Shown here in pieces: positions 43,677 through 51,447 of a DNA stretch of 64,000 nt. The stretch comes from Streptomyces sp. NBC_00289 (GTDB lineage Bacteria; Actinomycetota; Actinomycetes; Streptomycetales; Streptomycetaceae), in assembly GCF_041435115.1 (NCBI RefSeq), contig NZ_CP108046.1, positions 8,246,001 through 8,310,000 on the forward strand. The letters run 5' to 3'. Position numbers and translations under genes: made by a program. The notes below the pieces were generated by a model. That model was not told where the DNA came from, searched no databases, and saw only the letters and a list, made by a program, of their open reading frames with translations. Positions within the stretch are counted from its first letter, which is position 1, and each line of letters starts with the position of its first letter.

Positions 43677-44836
43677 CCTCGTTGCGGATCGTGCGGCTGG
43701 CGAACTTCGTCGCGCCCTCGTCCGGCGGTCTGCGCACCGCGCTGCGCGAGCTGGGCAAGGGGTACAGAGCCGCGGGACACGAACCCGTGCTCGTCGTACC
43801 CGGTGAGCGGGCGGGCGACCGGGAGACCGAACAGGGCCGGGTCATCACACTGCCCGGCCCGCTGCTGCCCGGAACCGGCGGCTACCGCGTCCTCACCGAC
43901 AGACGGCGGGTGGCAGCCCTCCTGGAGGAACTGGCCCCCGACCGCCTGGAGGTCTCCGACCGCACCACCCTCAGATGGACCGGCAAGTGGGCGCGCCGGG
44001 CCCGCGTCCAGGCCGTGATGGTCTCCCACGAGACCGCCGACGGCGTCCTGCGCACCTGGGGACTGTCGGAGAACCTGTCCCGGCGTACGGCCGACGCCCT
44101 CAACGTCCGTACGGCACACACGTACGCGCGCGTGGTGTGCACGACGGAGTTCGCCGAGCGGGAGTTCGTGCGGATCGGGGCCCGCAACGTCGTACGGGCC
44201 CCGCTGGGCGTCGACCTCGCCGCCCGGCACCCCGGCCTGTGTGATGCCGGGCTGCGGGCCCGGTACGCGCGCGTGGACGAGACCCTGCTCGTGATGTGCT
44301 CCCGGCTGTCGGTGGAGAAGCGGCCCGGCACCGCGCTGGACGCCCTGGAGGCGCTGTCGCGGCGCGGCCGGCGGGCGGTGCTGGTGGTGGCCGGGGACGG
44401 ACCGCTGCGCGCGCGGCTCGAACACCGGGCGCGCGAGCGCGGACTGGCGGTCACCTTCCTCGGCCATGTGGCCGACCGCACGCTGCTCGGCGCGCTCCAG
44501 GCGTCCGCCGACGTGTGTCTGGCGCCGGGGCCGGCGGAGACGTTCGGGCTCGCCGCGCTGGAGGCGATGGCGTGCGCCACACCCGTGGTGGCGAGCGCCT
44601 CGTCCGCGCTGTCGGAGGTGATCGGCGCCGCGGGAGCCACGGCCGCGGACCACGGGGGCGCCTTCGCGGACGCCGTGGAGTTGCTGCTCGAACGCCCGGA
44701 GCCGCGGCGGCGCGAGGCCGCACGCGCGCGTGCGGAGTGCTTCGGGTGGCGTACGGCGGTCGAGGCGTTCCTCGCCGCCCACGACGCGGGCATCCCTGGC
44801 GCGACGCGTTCGTTCCTGCCGGAGGGCGTCACATGA
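43673..44836 (+). CDS. GT4-family glycosyltransferase, second of pair
   Basis: The 387-residue GT-B enzyme has LRIVRLANFVAPSSGGLRTALRELGKGYRAAGHEPVLVVPG at the N-terminus. The donor site lies in MCSRLSVEKRPGTALDALEAL, VVAGDGPLRARLEHRARERGL, FLGHVADRTLLGALQASADVCLAPGPAETFGLAALEAMACATPVVAS. Its overlaps with both neighbours (ATGA) form a tight trio with the SGNH hydrolase. The two transferases probably act one after the other on one glycolipid, which I infer from the overlap. Confidence 0.9.
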   Translation: MTSLRIVRLANFVAPSSGGLRTALRELGKGYRAAGHEPVLVVPGERAGDRETEQGRVITLPGPLLPGTGGYRVLTDRRRVAALLEELAPDRLEVSDRTTLRWTGKWARRARVQAVMVSHETADGVLRTWGLSENLSRRTADALNVRTAHTYARVVCTTEFAEREFVRIGARNVVRAPLGVDLAARHPGLCDAGLRARYARVDETLLVMCSRLSVEKRPGTALDALEALSRRGRRAVLVVAGDGPLRARLEHRARERGLAVTFLGHVADRTLLGALQASADVCLAPGPAETFGLAALEAMACATPVVASASSALSEVIGAAGATAADHGGAFADAVELLLERPEPRRREAARARAECFGWRTAVEAFLAAHDAGIPGATRSFLPEGVT

Positions 44837-45699
44837 GACCGCTGCGCTTCGTCGCCCTCGGCGACTCGCTGACCGAGGGCGTGGGCGATCCCGTCGGCGA
44901 CGGATGGCGCGGCTGGGCCGCGCTGCTCGCGGACGGACTCACGGCGACGGCCGGGGAGAGCGAGCGGGCCGTCGTATTCACCAACCTCGCGGTGAGCGGC
45001 TCCCAGACGCGTGACGTACTGGACCGGCAACTGCCCGCCGCGCTCGCCCTCCGCCCGGACGTCGTGTCGGTGGTCATCGGCGTCAACGACACGCTCCGCT
45101 GCACCTTCGACATCCGTGCCGTCGCGGCCCGGCTGGACACGGTGTACGCGGCCTGCACCGGCCTCGGCGCGGTGCTGCTCACGGCGTGTCTGCCCGACCC
45201 CGGCGCGGCGCTCGGGCTGCCCGGCGCGCTGGCCCACCCGCTGGCCCGGCGACAGCGGGCGGTCAACGCGGTCGTCCACGCGCTGTCCGACCGGTACGGG
45301 GCCGTGCACCTGCACGCCTCCGAGGGCGCCTGGATCACGGACCGCGCGATGTGGAGCGCGGACCGGCTGCATCCGGGGGAGCGGGGACACCGGCAACTCG
45401 CGGCGCGCTTCCACGCGTTGCTGGTCCGGGAGGGCATCGCCACGGGTCCCGCGCCCTCGCCGGAGCCCGCGTTCCCGGTGCCCACGAGGTCGGCGAGCCT
45501 GTGGTGGCTGGCCACCGCGGGCACCGGCTGGGTGGCCCGCCGGTGCACCGATCTGCTGCCCCAGCTGCTGACCCTCGCCGCGGACGAGCTGCGCCACCGC
45601 GCCCGCGGGACGAGCGCCCGCCTCGACCTGCGGGCGTCCGCCGCGGTGTCCGCGGCACTCACCGCCCTGTCGGCGGCGGAACGGCCGGACCTCGCCTGA
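44833..45699 (+). CDS. SGNH/GDSL hydrolase
   Basis: The 288-residue esterase family protein has all four blocks: FVALGDSLTEGVGD (Ser), TNLAVSGSQTRDVLD (Gly), SVVIGVNDTLR (Asn) and WSADRLHPGERGHRQLA (Asp/His). No signal peptide is seen. The C-terminal 80 residues are an Ala/Arg-rich helical tail. The overlap with a glycosyltransferase suggests an acyl group on the same product. Its substrate is unknown. Confidence 0.9.
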   Translation: MRPLRFVALGDSLTEGVGDPVGDGWRGWAALLADGLTATAGESERAVVFTNLAVSGSQTRDVLDRQLPAALALRPDVVSVVIGVNDTLRCTFDIRAVAARLDTVYAACTGLGAVLLTACLPDPGAALGLPGALAHPLARRQRAVNAVVHALSDRYGAVHLHASEGAWITDRAMWSADRLHPGERGHRQLAARFHALLVREGIATGPAPSPEPAFPVPTRSASLWWLATAGTGWVARRCTDLLPQLLTLAADELRHRARGTSARLDLRASAAVSAALTALSAAERPDLA

Positions 45700-45764
45700 C
45701 AGGCGGCAGAGGCGGCGGCGTACGGCCGTGCGGGTGGGCGGCGGCCGGTGGCCGGTGGCCTGGT

Positions 45765-46115
45765 GGTGTGGACGGCTGTGATCACGTGGTGGGCGGTGGG
45801 CGGTGGTCCCGAGGCGGGTGCCGCGGACGACCGTGATCACGGGTTGGCTCCCGGTGGTCGGGTGGTCGGACGCGATGGTGATCCGTGTGCCGTTTCAGCG
45901 GTGGTGGACGGCCACGAAGCGGACCGGGACGCCGGGTACGGCCTGTGCGGCGGCCAGGTGGTCGGTGGTGCGGACGACCGTGATCACGGGATAGCCCCTG
46001 TGGTCGGGTGGTTGGACGCGATGGTGATCGGTGTGCCGTTTCAGCGGTGGTGGACGGCCACGAAGCGCACCGGGATGCCCGGTACGGCCTGTGCGGCGGC
46101 CGGGAGGTCGGTGGT
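45765..46115 (-). repeat. 147-bp tandem copies of the 3' end of pxpC
   Basis: Two copies (45823-45969, 147 bp, and 45970-46115, 146 bp) reproduce the last 49 codons and TGA of pxpC. The copy next to the gene reads NGTPITIASNHPTTG, then after a one-base loss YPVITVVRTTDHLAAAQAV and FVAVHHR-TGA. The remote copy is more worn, and a further trace begins near 45765. Every copy keeps the TGA. Confidence 0.85.
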
Positions 46116-46910
46116 GCGGACGACCGCGATCACGGGATAGCCACCGGTGGTGGGATGGTCGGCCAGGAAGACCACCGGCCTGCCGTCGGGCGGCACCTGG
46201 ACCGCGCCCAGCACCATGCCCTCGCTGGGGAGTTCGCCGGGCCGCGCCCGCTCCAGGGCGGGTCCCTCCGTGCGCAGTCCGATGCGGTTGCTGGCGGAGG
46301 ACACGCGGTAGGCACGGGTCGTGAAGGTCCGTACGGCTTCCGGCGTGAACCAGTCGTCGCGCGGACCCGGCGTGACGTGCAGGACGAGTTCGACCGGGGG
46401 CCGCGGCTGCGGGGCGACGTCCACGCGCGTGTGGAGCTCGGCCGGACGCCCCAGCGGCAGCACCGCGCCGTCGGCGAGCGGTGGCGGGCCGAGGCCCGAG
46501 AGGAGGTCGGTGGAGCGGCTGCCGAGGACCGGCTCGACGGCGACACCGCCGGACACGGCGACATAGCTGCGTACGCCGGCCACGGCCGTCCCGACCTCCA
46601 GAAGCGCCCCGGCGGGCACCAGGATCGGTGCACCCCAGGGGGCCGGGCGGCCGTCCACCGTGATCCGGCAGGGTGCTCCGCCGACCGCAGCGGTGACCGT
46701 GGAACGGGGGCGCACCGCGCAGCCGTTGAGTGTGGTCTCCAGGACGGCCGCCTCGGGCGGATTGCCGACCAGGCGGTTCACCAGCGCGGCGGCGGGGATG
46801 TCCAGGGCCCCGGAGCGTGGCACCCCGAGGTGAGCGTGCCCGGGGCGCCCCCGGTCCTGCACGGTGGTCAGCGCACCGGCCCGGACGACGGCGAGCGCAC
46901 GGTCCGTCAT
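46041..46910 (-). CDS. pxpC: 5-oxoprolinase subunit C (biotin-dependent carboxyltransferase/KipA family)
   Basis: The 289-residue protein with PxpA and PxpB hydrolyses 5-oxo-L-proline to glutamate using ATP. It is of the AHS2/KipA type: ALAVVRAGALTTVQDRGRPGHAHLGVPRSGALD at the start, RSYVAVSGGVAVEPVLGSRSTDLL in the middle and ELPSEGMVLGAVQVPPDGRPVVFLADHPTTGGYPVIAVV near the end. ATG 46910 overlaps the pxpB stop (ATGA). The last 49 codons are copied downstream. Confidence 0.93.
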   Translation of the reverse strand: MTDRALAVVRAGALTTVQDRGRPGHAHLGVPRSGALDIPAAALVNRLVGNPPEAAVLETTLNGCAVRPRSTVTAAVGGAPCRITVDGRPAPWGAPILVPAGALLEVGTAVAGVRSYVAVSGGVAVEPVLGSRSTDLLSGLGPPPLADGAVLPLGRPAELHTRVDVAPQPRPPVELVLHVTPGPRDDWFTPEAVRTFTTRAYRVSSASNRIGLRTEGPALERARPGELPSEGMVLGAVQVPPDGRPVVFLADHPTTGGYPVIAVVRTTDLPAAAQAVPGIPVRFVAVHHR

Positions 46911-47524
46911 GAGGACTCCACGGGGACGAAGCGGACGCGCGTGCCCGGCGACAGCAGTGCGGCCGGCACGTGCGCGGGGTCCCACAGCACGATGTCGGTG
47001 GTGCCGATCAGCTGCCAGCCGCCCGGCGACGCGCGCGGGTACACGCCGGTGTACGGGCCCGCCAGGGCCACCGACCCGGCCGGCACGGCCGTGCGCGGGG
47101 TGTCCCGGCGCGGCACGTCGTAGCGCGACGGCAGACCAGTGAGGTACCCGAAGCCTGGGGCGAACCCGCAGAAGGCCACACGGAACTCGGTGTCCGCGTG
47201 GATACGCGCCGCCTCCGGTGCGGAGACGCCCCAGTGCGCGGCCACGTCGGCCAGGTCCGGGCCGTCGTACCGCACCGGGATGTCCACCACCCGCCGCGCG
47301 CGCGGGGGAGCGGGGGGCACCTCGGAGGCGGTCAGTTCGGACGCCAGCCGGACCGGGTCGTCGAGGCCGTCCAACAGGACCGTGCGGGCCGCCGGGACGA
47401 TCTCGCGGACGGTCAGCAGGCCCTCCGCGCGGCGGCGCAGCAGCTCCGCGTGCAGGGCCTCGGCCTCGTCGCCCGAGGCCACCTCGACGAGCAGGGCATC
47501 GTCGCCCACAGGCAGCACTCTCAT
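46907..47524 (-). CDS. pxpB: 5-oxoprolinase subunit B (KipI family)
   Basis: The 205-residue AHS1/KipI-type protein begins MRVLPVGDDALLVEVASGDEA and carries VDIPVRYDGPDLADVAAHWGVS, FRVAFCGFAPGFGYLTGLP (the cyclophilin-like core) and VALAGPYTGVYPRASPGGWQLIG. It partners PxpC in ATP-dependent phosphorylation of 5-oxoproline. Its start overlaps the pxpA stop by 4 bp, and its end overlaps pxpC by 4 bp. Confidence 0.93.
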   Translation of the reverse strand: MRVLPVGDDALLVEVASGDEAEALHAELLRRRAEGLLTVREIVPAARTVLLDGLDDPVRLASELTASEVPPAPPRARRVVDIPVRYDGPDLADVAAHWGVSAPEAARIHADTEFRVAFCGFAPGFGYLTGLPSRYDVPRRDTPRTAVPAGSVALAGPYTGVYPRASPGGWQLIGTTDIVLWDPAHVPAALLSPGTRVRFVPVESS

Positions 47525-48279
47525 GTGAAGGCCTCCACCCGGACGCCCGACTCCTGGAGCCGCTCCCGGACCCGGCGGGCCAGCTCCACCGCGCCGGGCG
47601 TGTCACCGTGCAGGCAGAGGGAACGCGCGCGTACCCGCACGCGCTCCCCGGAGCGGGTGGTCACCACCCCGTCGAGGGCCAGCCCCAGCGAACGTTCCAC
47701 GACCGCCTGCGGGTCGCTGACCACCGCGCCCTCCTCGCCGCGCGGCACGAGCGTGGCCTCGGGGGTGTACGCGCGGTCCGCGAACGCCTCCGGGACGGCA
47801 GGCAGGCCCGCCTTCGCCGCCAGTTCCAGCAGCCGCGAGCCGGGCAGCCCCAGGACCGGCAGGGCGGCGTCCGCGAGGAGCACACCGTCGACGATCGCGC
47901 CGGCCTGCTCCGCGTCGTACACGGCCCGGTTGTAGAGCGCGCCGTGCGGTTTGACGTACGACACGCGCGTGCCCGCCGCGCGCGCGAAGACCTGCAGGGC
48001 GCCGATCTGGTAGGCCACCTCGGCCGTCAGCTCGGCGGGCGGCACGTCCATCGCGCGCCGCCCGAACCCCGCGAGGTCCCGGTAGGAGACCTGGGCGCCG
48101 ATCCGTACCCCGCGCTCGGCCGCCTGTTCGCAGACCCGGCGCATGGTGACCGCGTCCCCGGCGTGGAAGCCGCAGGCCACGTTGGCGCTGGTGACGACGG
48201 ACAGCAGCCGCTCGTCGTCGGTCAGCCGCCAGCGGCCGAAGCCCTCGCCGAGGTCCGCGTTGAGATCGATCGAGGTCAT
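47521..48279 (-). CDS. pxpA: 5-oxoprolinase subunit A (LamB/YcsF family)
   Basis: The 252-residue barrel protein carries the hydrolytic step. Motifs are IDLNADLGEGFGRW, SANVACGFHAGDAVTMRR, GAQVSYRDLAGFGRRAMDV, VKPHGALYN and the final CLHGDTPGAVELARRVRE, with conserved acidic and His residues. pxpA-pxpB-pxpC in this order with overlaps is the usual operon. Confidence 0.95.
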   Translation of the reverse strand: MTSIDLNADLGEGFGRWRLTDDERLLSVVTSANVACGFHAGDAVTMRRVCEQAAERGVRIGAQVSYRDLAGFGRRAMDVPPAELTAEVAYQIGALQVFARAAGTRVSYVKPHGALYNRAVYDAEQAGAIVDGVLLADAALPVLGLPGSRLLELAAKAGLPAVPEAFADRAYTPEATLVPRGEEGAVVSDPQAVVERSLGLALDGVVTTRSGERVRVRARSLCLHGDTPGAVELARRVRERLQESGVRVEAFT

Positions 48280-48297
48280 GGATCCAGTGTCTCCTGC

Positions 48298-49167
48298 TCA
48301 GGCCACGCGGTACTGCTCGTCGCGGGCGTCGGTGAGGAACATCTGCCCGGGGGCGTGGGTGACGGCGAACGGGGGGCGCGAGGCCATCACAGCGGCCTGC
48401 GGGGTCACACCGCAGGCCCAGAACACCGGGATGTCGTCCGGCTCGGACTCCACCGGGTCGCCGAAGTCGGGCCGGCCGAGATCCTGGATGCCCAGCGCCG
48501 ACGGGTCGCCGCAGTGCACGGGGCTGCCGTGCACCGCCGGGAGCAGACTGCTCTCCCGGATCGCGGCCGCCAGATGCTGCGGTGGCACCGGTCGCACGGA
48601 CACCACCATCGGGCCGTGCAGCCGTCCGGCCGGGCGGCACCGGCGGTCGGTGACGTACATCGGGACGTTGCGGCCCTGCTCGATGTGCCGGATCGGGACA
48701 CCCGCCCCGCTCAGCGCCCACTCGAAGGTGAAGCTGCAGCCGATGAGGAACGACACCAGGTCGTCGCGCCAGTGCGCGCGCACGTCCGTCGGCTCGTCCA
48801 CCAGCTCGCCGTCCCGCCACACCCGGTAGCGCGGCAGATCGGTCCTCAGGTCCGCGCCGTCGGCGAGGACGGTCGTGACGGAGCCGGCGTCGGTGACGTC
48901 GAGCACCGGACAGGGCTTCGGGTTGCGCTGGCAGAACAGCAGCATGTCGTACGCCCAGTCGGCGGGCACCGAGATCAGGTTGACCTGGGTGTGGCCGGCC
49001 GCGACTCCCGCGGTGGGTCCCGCCAGACCCGCGCGGAAGCGGGCCCGTGCGTCCTTCGGGCTCCACGCGTGCGCGTGCTCGTCGAGGAGGGTCAGGGGGC
49101 GGTCCTCCGTCAGGGCCGGCGGTCGGCCCTGCGGTGCGGTCGACGGGCGGTCCTGTGTTCCGTTCAC
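48298..49167 (-). CDS. DUF1445 / D-glutamate cyclase-like hydro-lyase
   Basis: The 289-residue protein matches COG4336: [117 protein letters not shown] and [33 protein letters not shown]. Eukaryotic members turn D-glutamate into 5-oxo-D-proline. Beside pxpABC, the likely role is entry of D-Glu or a related lactam into the 5-oxoproline route. GTG 49167 overlaps the MFS stop by 4 bp. Confidence 0.9.
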   Translation of the reverse strand: MNGTQDRPSTAPQGRPPALTEDRPLTLLDEHAHAWSPKDARARFRAGLAGPTAGVAAGHTQVNLISVPADWAYDMLLFCQRNPKPCPVLDVTDAGSVTTVLADGADLRTDLPRYRVWRDGELVDEPTDVRAHWRDDLVSFLIGCSFTFEWALSGAGVPIRHIEQGRNVPMYVTDRRCRPAGRLHGPMVVSVRPVPPQHLAAAIRESSLLPAVHGSPVHCGDPSALGIQDLGRPDFGDPVESEPDDIPVFWACGVTPQAAVMASRPPFAVTHAPGQMFLTDARDEQYRVA

Positions 49168-50486
49168 GTGAGTTCCTTCCCCAGGGTCTCCGGGAGGCCC
49201 AGCAGTGCCAGGGCGGCGATGGCGTAGCCGATCGCGCCGAAGACCAGCGCGCCGCCCACACCCCAGCTGTCGGCGAGGAACCCGACCGTCGTGGGGAACA
49301 CGGCGCCCACCGCGCGGCCGGTGTTGTACGTGAAGCCCTGGCCGGTGCCGCGCACCGCCGTCGGGTACAGCTCGCTGAGGTAGGACCCAAAGCCGCTGAA
49401 GATCGCGGACATGCAGAACCCGAGGGGGAAACCGAGCACGAGCAGCACGGTGTTGGCGCCGCTCGGGATGTTCGCGTACGCCAGGATGCACACGGCCGAC
49501 AGCAGGGCGAACAGCCAGATGTTGCGCCTGCGGCCCAGCCGGTCGGTGAGGTAGCCGCCGGTCAGGTAGCCGAGGAAGGCGCCGGAGATCAGGAAGGTCA
49601 GATAGCCGCCGGTGCCGACGACCGACAGGTCGCGCTCGGTCTTCAGGTACGTGGGCACCCAGGTGGCGAGGGTGTAGTAGCCGCCCTGGACGCCGGTGGA
49701 GAGCAGTCCCGCGAAGATCGTCGTACGCAGCAGGCCCGGCGACTCGGCTGTGCCCGGTTTGAAGATCGCCGCGAACGAGCCCTTCTCGGCGCTCTTCTCG
49801 CGTGCCGCGGCCGCCTCGGGCGCGTCGTGCACCCGGCGCCGCATCCAGATGACGAGCAGCGCGGGCAGCGCGCCGGTCCAGAACATCACCCGCCAGGCGA
49901 GGTCGTCGTCGAGGAAGGAGAAGACCAGGGTGTACATCACCGCGGCCATGGCCCAGCCGACGGCCCACGAGCTCTGGACCGCGCCGAGGGTGCGGCCCCG
50001 GTGCCTCGCGCTCGCGTACTCGGCGACCAGGATGGCGCCGACCGCCCACTCGCCGCCGAAGCCCAGCCCCTGGAGGGCCCGGAAGACCAGCAGCGTCTCG
50101 TAGTTGGGTGCGAAACCGCAGGCGACGGTGAACACCGCGTAGGTGATCACGGTGATCATCAGTGCCCTGACCCTGCCGACGCGATCCGCGAACACGCCCG
50201 CGAGGGCGCCGCCGACCGCGGAGACGACCAGCGTGACGGTCGTGAACAGGCCGGTCTGGCCGCTGTCCAGGCCGAAGTACGAGGCCAGCGCGACCATGCT
50301 CAGCGGCAGCGTGAAGTAGTCGTACGAGTCGAGGGCGTAGCCGCCGAACGCGCCGGCGAAGGCGCGCCGGCCGCGCGGGCCGAGGGCGCGCAGCCAGCCC
50401 AGCGCGCCGTCGTCGCCGCGGTCGTCCGTCGCGCTCCTGGCGTCGGGGTCGGTGGTCAGGGCCTGTGGCGGAGGGGTCGTGCTCAT
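49164..50486 (-). CDS. MHS-type MFS transporter of the 5-oxoproline operon
   Basis: The 440-residue transporter has 12 segments and motifs of the metabolite:H+ symporter group: [77 protein letters not shown] and [17 protein letters not shown] 50486 has GAGG upstream. It heads the operon, so its substrate is probably 5-oxoproline or a related amino acid. It is divergent from the GntR regulator, with a palindrome between. Confidence 0.9.
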   Translation of the reverse strand: MSTTPPPQALTTDPDARSATDDRGDDGALGWLRALGPRGRRAFAGAFGGYALDSYDYFTLPLSMVALASYFGLDSGQTGLFTTVTLVVSAVGGALAGVFADRVGRVRALMITVITYAVFTVACGFAPNYETLLVFRALQGLGFGGEWAVGAILVAEYASARHRGRTLGAVQSSWAVGWAMAAVMYTLVFSFLDDDLAWRVMFWTGALPALLVIWMRRRVHDAPEAAAAREKSAEKGSFAAIFKPGTAESPGLLRTTIFAGLLSTGVQGGYYTLATWVPTYLKTERDLSVVGTGGYLTFLISGAFLGYLTGGYLTDRLGRRRNIWLFALLSAVCILAYANIPSGANTVLLVLGFPLGFCMSAIFSGFGSYLSELYPTAVRGTGQGFTYNTGRAVGAVFPTTVGFLADSWGVGGALVFGAIGYAIAALALLGLPETLGKELT

Positions 50487-50594
50487 GAAGCACCTCGCAG
50501 AGGGAGGACGGAGAGTGCGTGGGGACTGAGCCGTGCCGTGCGGGGAGGACGCGGCGCCGTGGATGCGGGAACGTCGCCGTACGCCACAAGGTAG

Positions 50595-50613
50595 AGGATC
50601 GTTGAACGATCCT
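50595..50613. promoter_or_regulatory. Perfect 19-bp palindrome, probable GntR operator
   Basis: AGGATCGTTGAACGATCCT is fully symmetrical around its middle base and lies between the divergent operon and its GntR/FCD regulator. A second overlapping dyad, TTGAA-N6-TTCAA (50602-50617), may widen the site. Confidence 0.8.
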
Positions 50614-50661
50614 TCAATACCCGTGTTGTTTCGTTCCTGTATCTGCGATTGAATTCCGGGC

Positions 50662-51378
50662 ATGGCAGAGCAGCTCACGGGACTGGCCGACGACCGCGCC
50701 CTCCTGGGCCGTACCAGCACCGCCGAACGGGTCGCCGACATCCTCAGAAGCCGTATCGCCGAGGGCTACTTCCCGCCCGGGACACGGCTGTCGGAGGACA
50801 GCATCGGCGGTGCGCTCGGCGTCTCCCGCAACACCCTGCGCGAGGCGTTCCGGCTGCTCACACACGAACGGCTGCTCGTCCACGAGCTGAACCGGGGCGT
50901 CTTCGTCCGGGTCCTGACCGTCGAGGACGTCGACGACATCTACCGCACCCGCGCCCTCGTCGAGTGCGCCGTCGTACGCGGACTCGGCGAGCCGCCGTAC
51001 GGCCTGGACGGCCTCGCGGAGGCCGTGGCCGAGGGACAGCGGGCGGCGCGCGAAGGTGACTGGAAAGGGCTCGGTACGGCCAACATCCACTTCCACCGGG
51101 AGCTGGTCGCCCTCGCGGCGAGCGACCGCACCGACGAACTGATGCGCAGCGTCTTCGCCGAACTGCGCCTCGCCTTCCACGTGGTGGACGACCCGCGCCG
51201 GCTGCACGAGCCGTACCTCGCGCGCAACCAGCAGATCCTCCAGGCGCTGCAGGCACAGGACAAGGCCGAGGCCGAGCGGCTGCTCGCCGTCTACCTCGCC
51301 GACTCGCTGCAGCGGGTGGTCGAGGTGTACCGGCGGCGGGTCGGCGAGGAGGGCCAGTACACCGCCGCACCCGGGTGA
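50662..51378 (+). CDS. GntR-family regulator, FCD (FadR-type) domain
   Basis: The 238-residue protein has a winged helix (residues ~18-80: STAERVADILRSRIAEGYFPPGTRLSEDSIGGALGVSRNTLREAFRLLTHERLLVHELNRGVFVR). An all-helical FCD ligand domain follows (DVDDIYRTRALVECAVVRGL, NIHFHRELVALAASDRTDELMRSVFAELRLAF, RNQQILQALQAQD). FCD ligands are small acids with a metal. Divergent position and palindrome point to control of the MFS-pxp operon. Confidence 0.93.
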   Translation: MAEQLTGLADDRALLGRTSTAERVADILRSRIAEGYFPPGTRLSEDSIGGALGVSRNTLREAFRLLTHERLLVHELNRGVFVRVLTVEDVDDIYRTRALVECAVVRGLGEPPYGLDGLAEAVAEGQRAAREGDWKGLGTANIHFHRELVALAASDRTDELMRSVFAELRLAFHVVDDPRRLHEPYLARNQQILQALQAQDKAEAERLLAVYLADSLQRVVEVYRRRVGEEGQYTAAPG

Positions 51379-51409
51379 CCGCCGCTGCGCCGGGTGGCAT
51401 CTGCGTCGT

Positions 51410-51440
51410 TTGGGTCGTTGTCAGACCGAGGACCTAGTCT
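51410..51440 (+). promoter_or_regulatory. Promoter of the SMC-like module, leaderless start
   Basis: TTGGGT (51410-51415), a 19-bp spacer and TAGTCT (51435-51440) are followed by GTG 51448 eight bases later. No Shine-Dalgarno lies between them. The transcript start would fall at the GTG, so the first gene of the module is likely translated without a leader. Confidence 0.5.
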
Positions 51441-51447
51441 GTGCAGC

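Noticed and set aside
43882..45840. 652-codon minus-strand frame opposite the glycosyltransferase and SGNH genes
   Set aside because: The plus-strand genes have all family motifs and 4-bp overlaps. The start of this frame falls in decayed pxpC copies.
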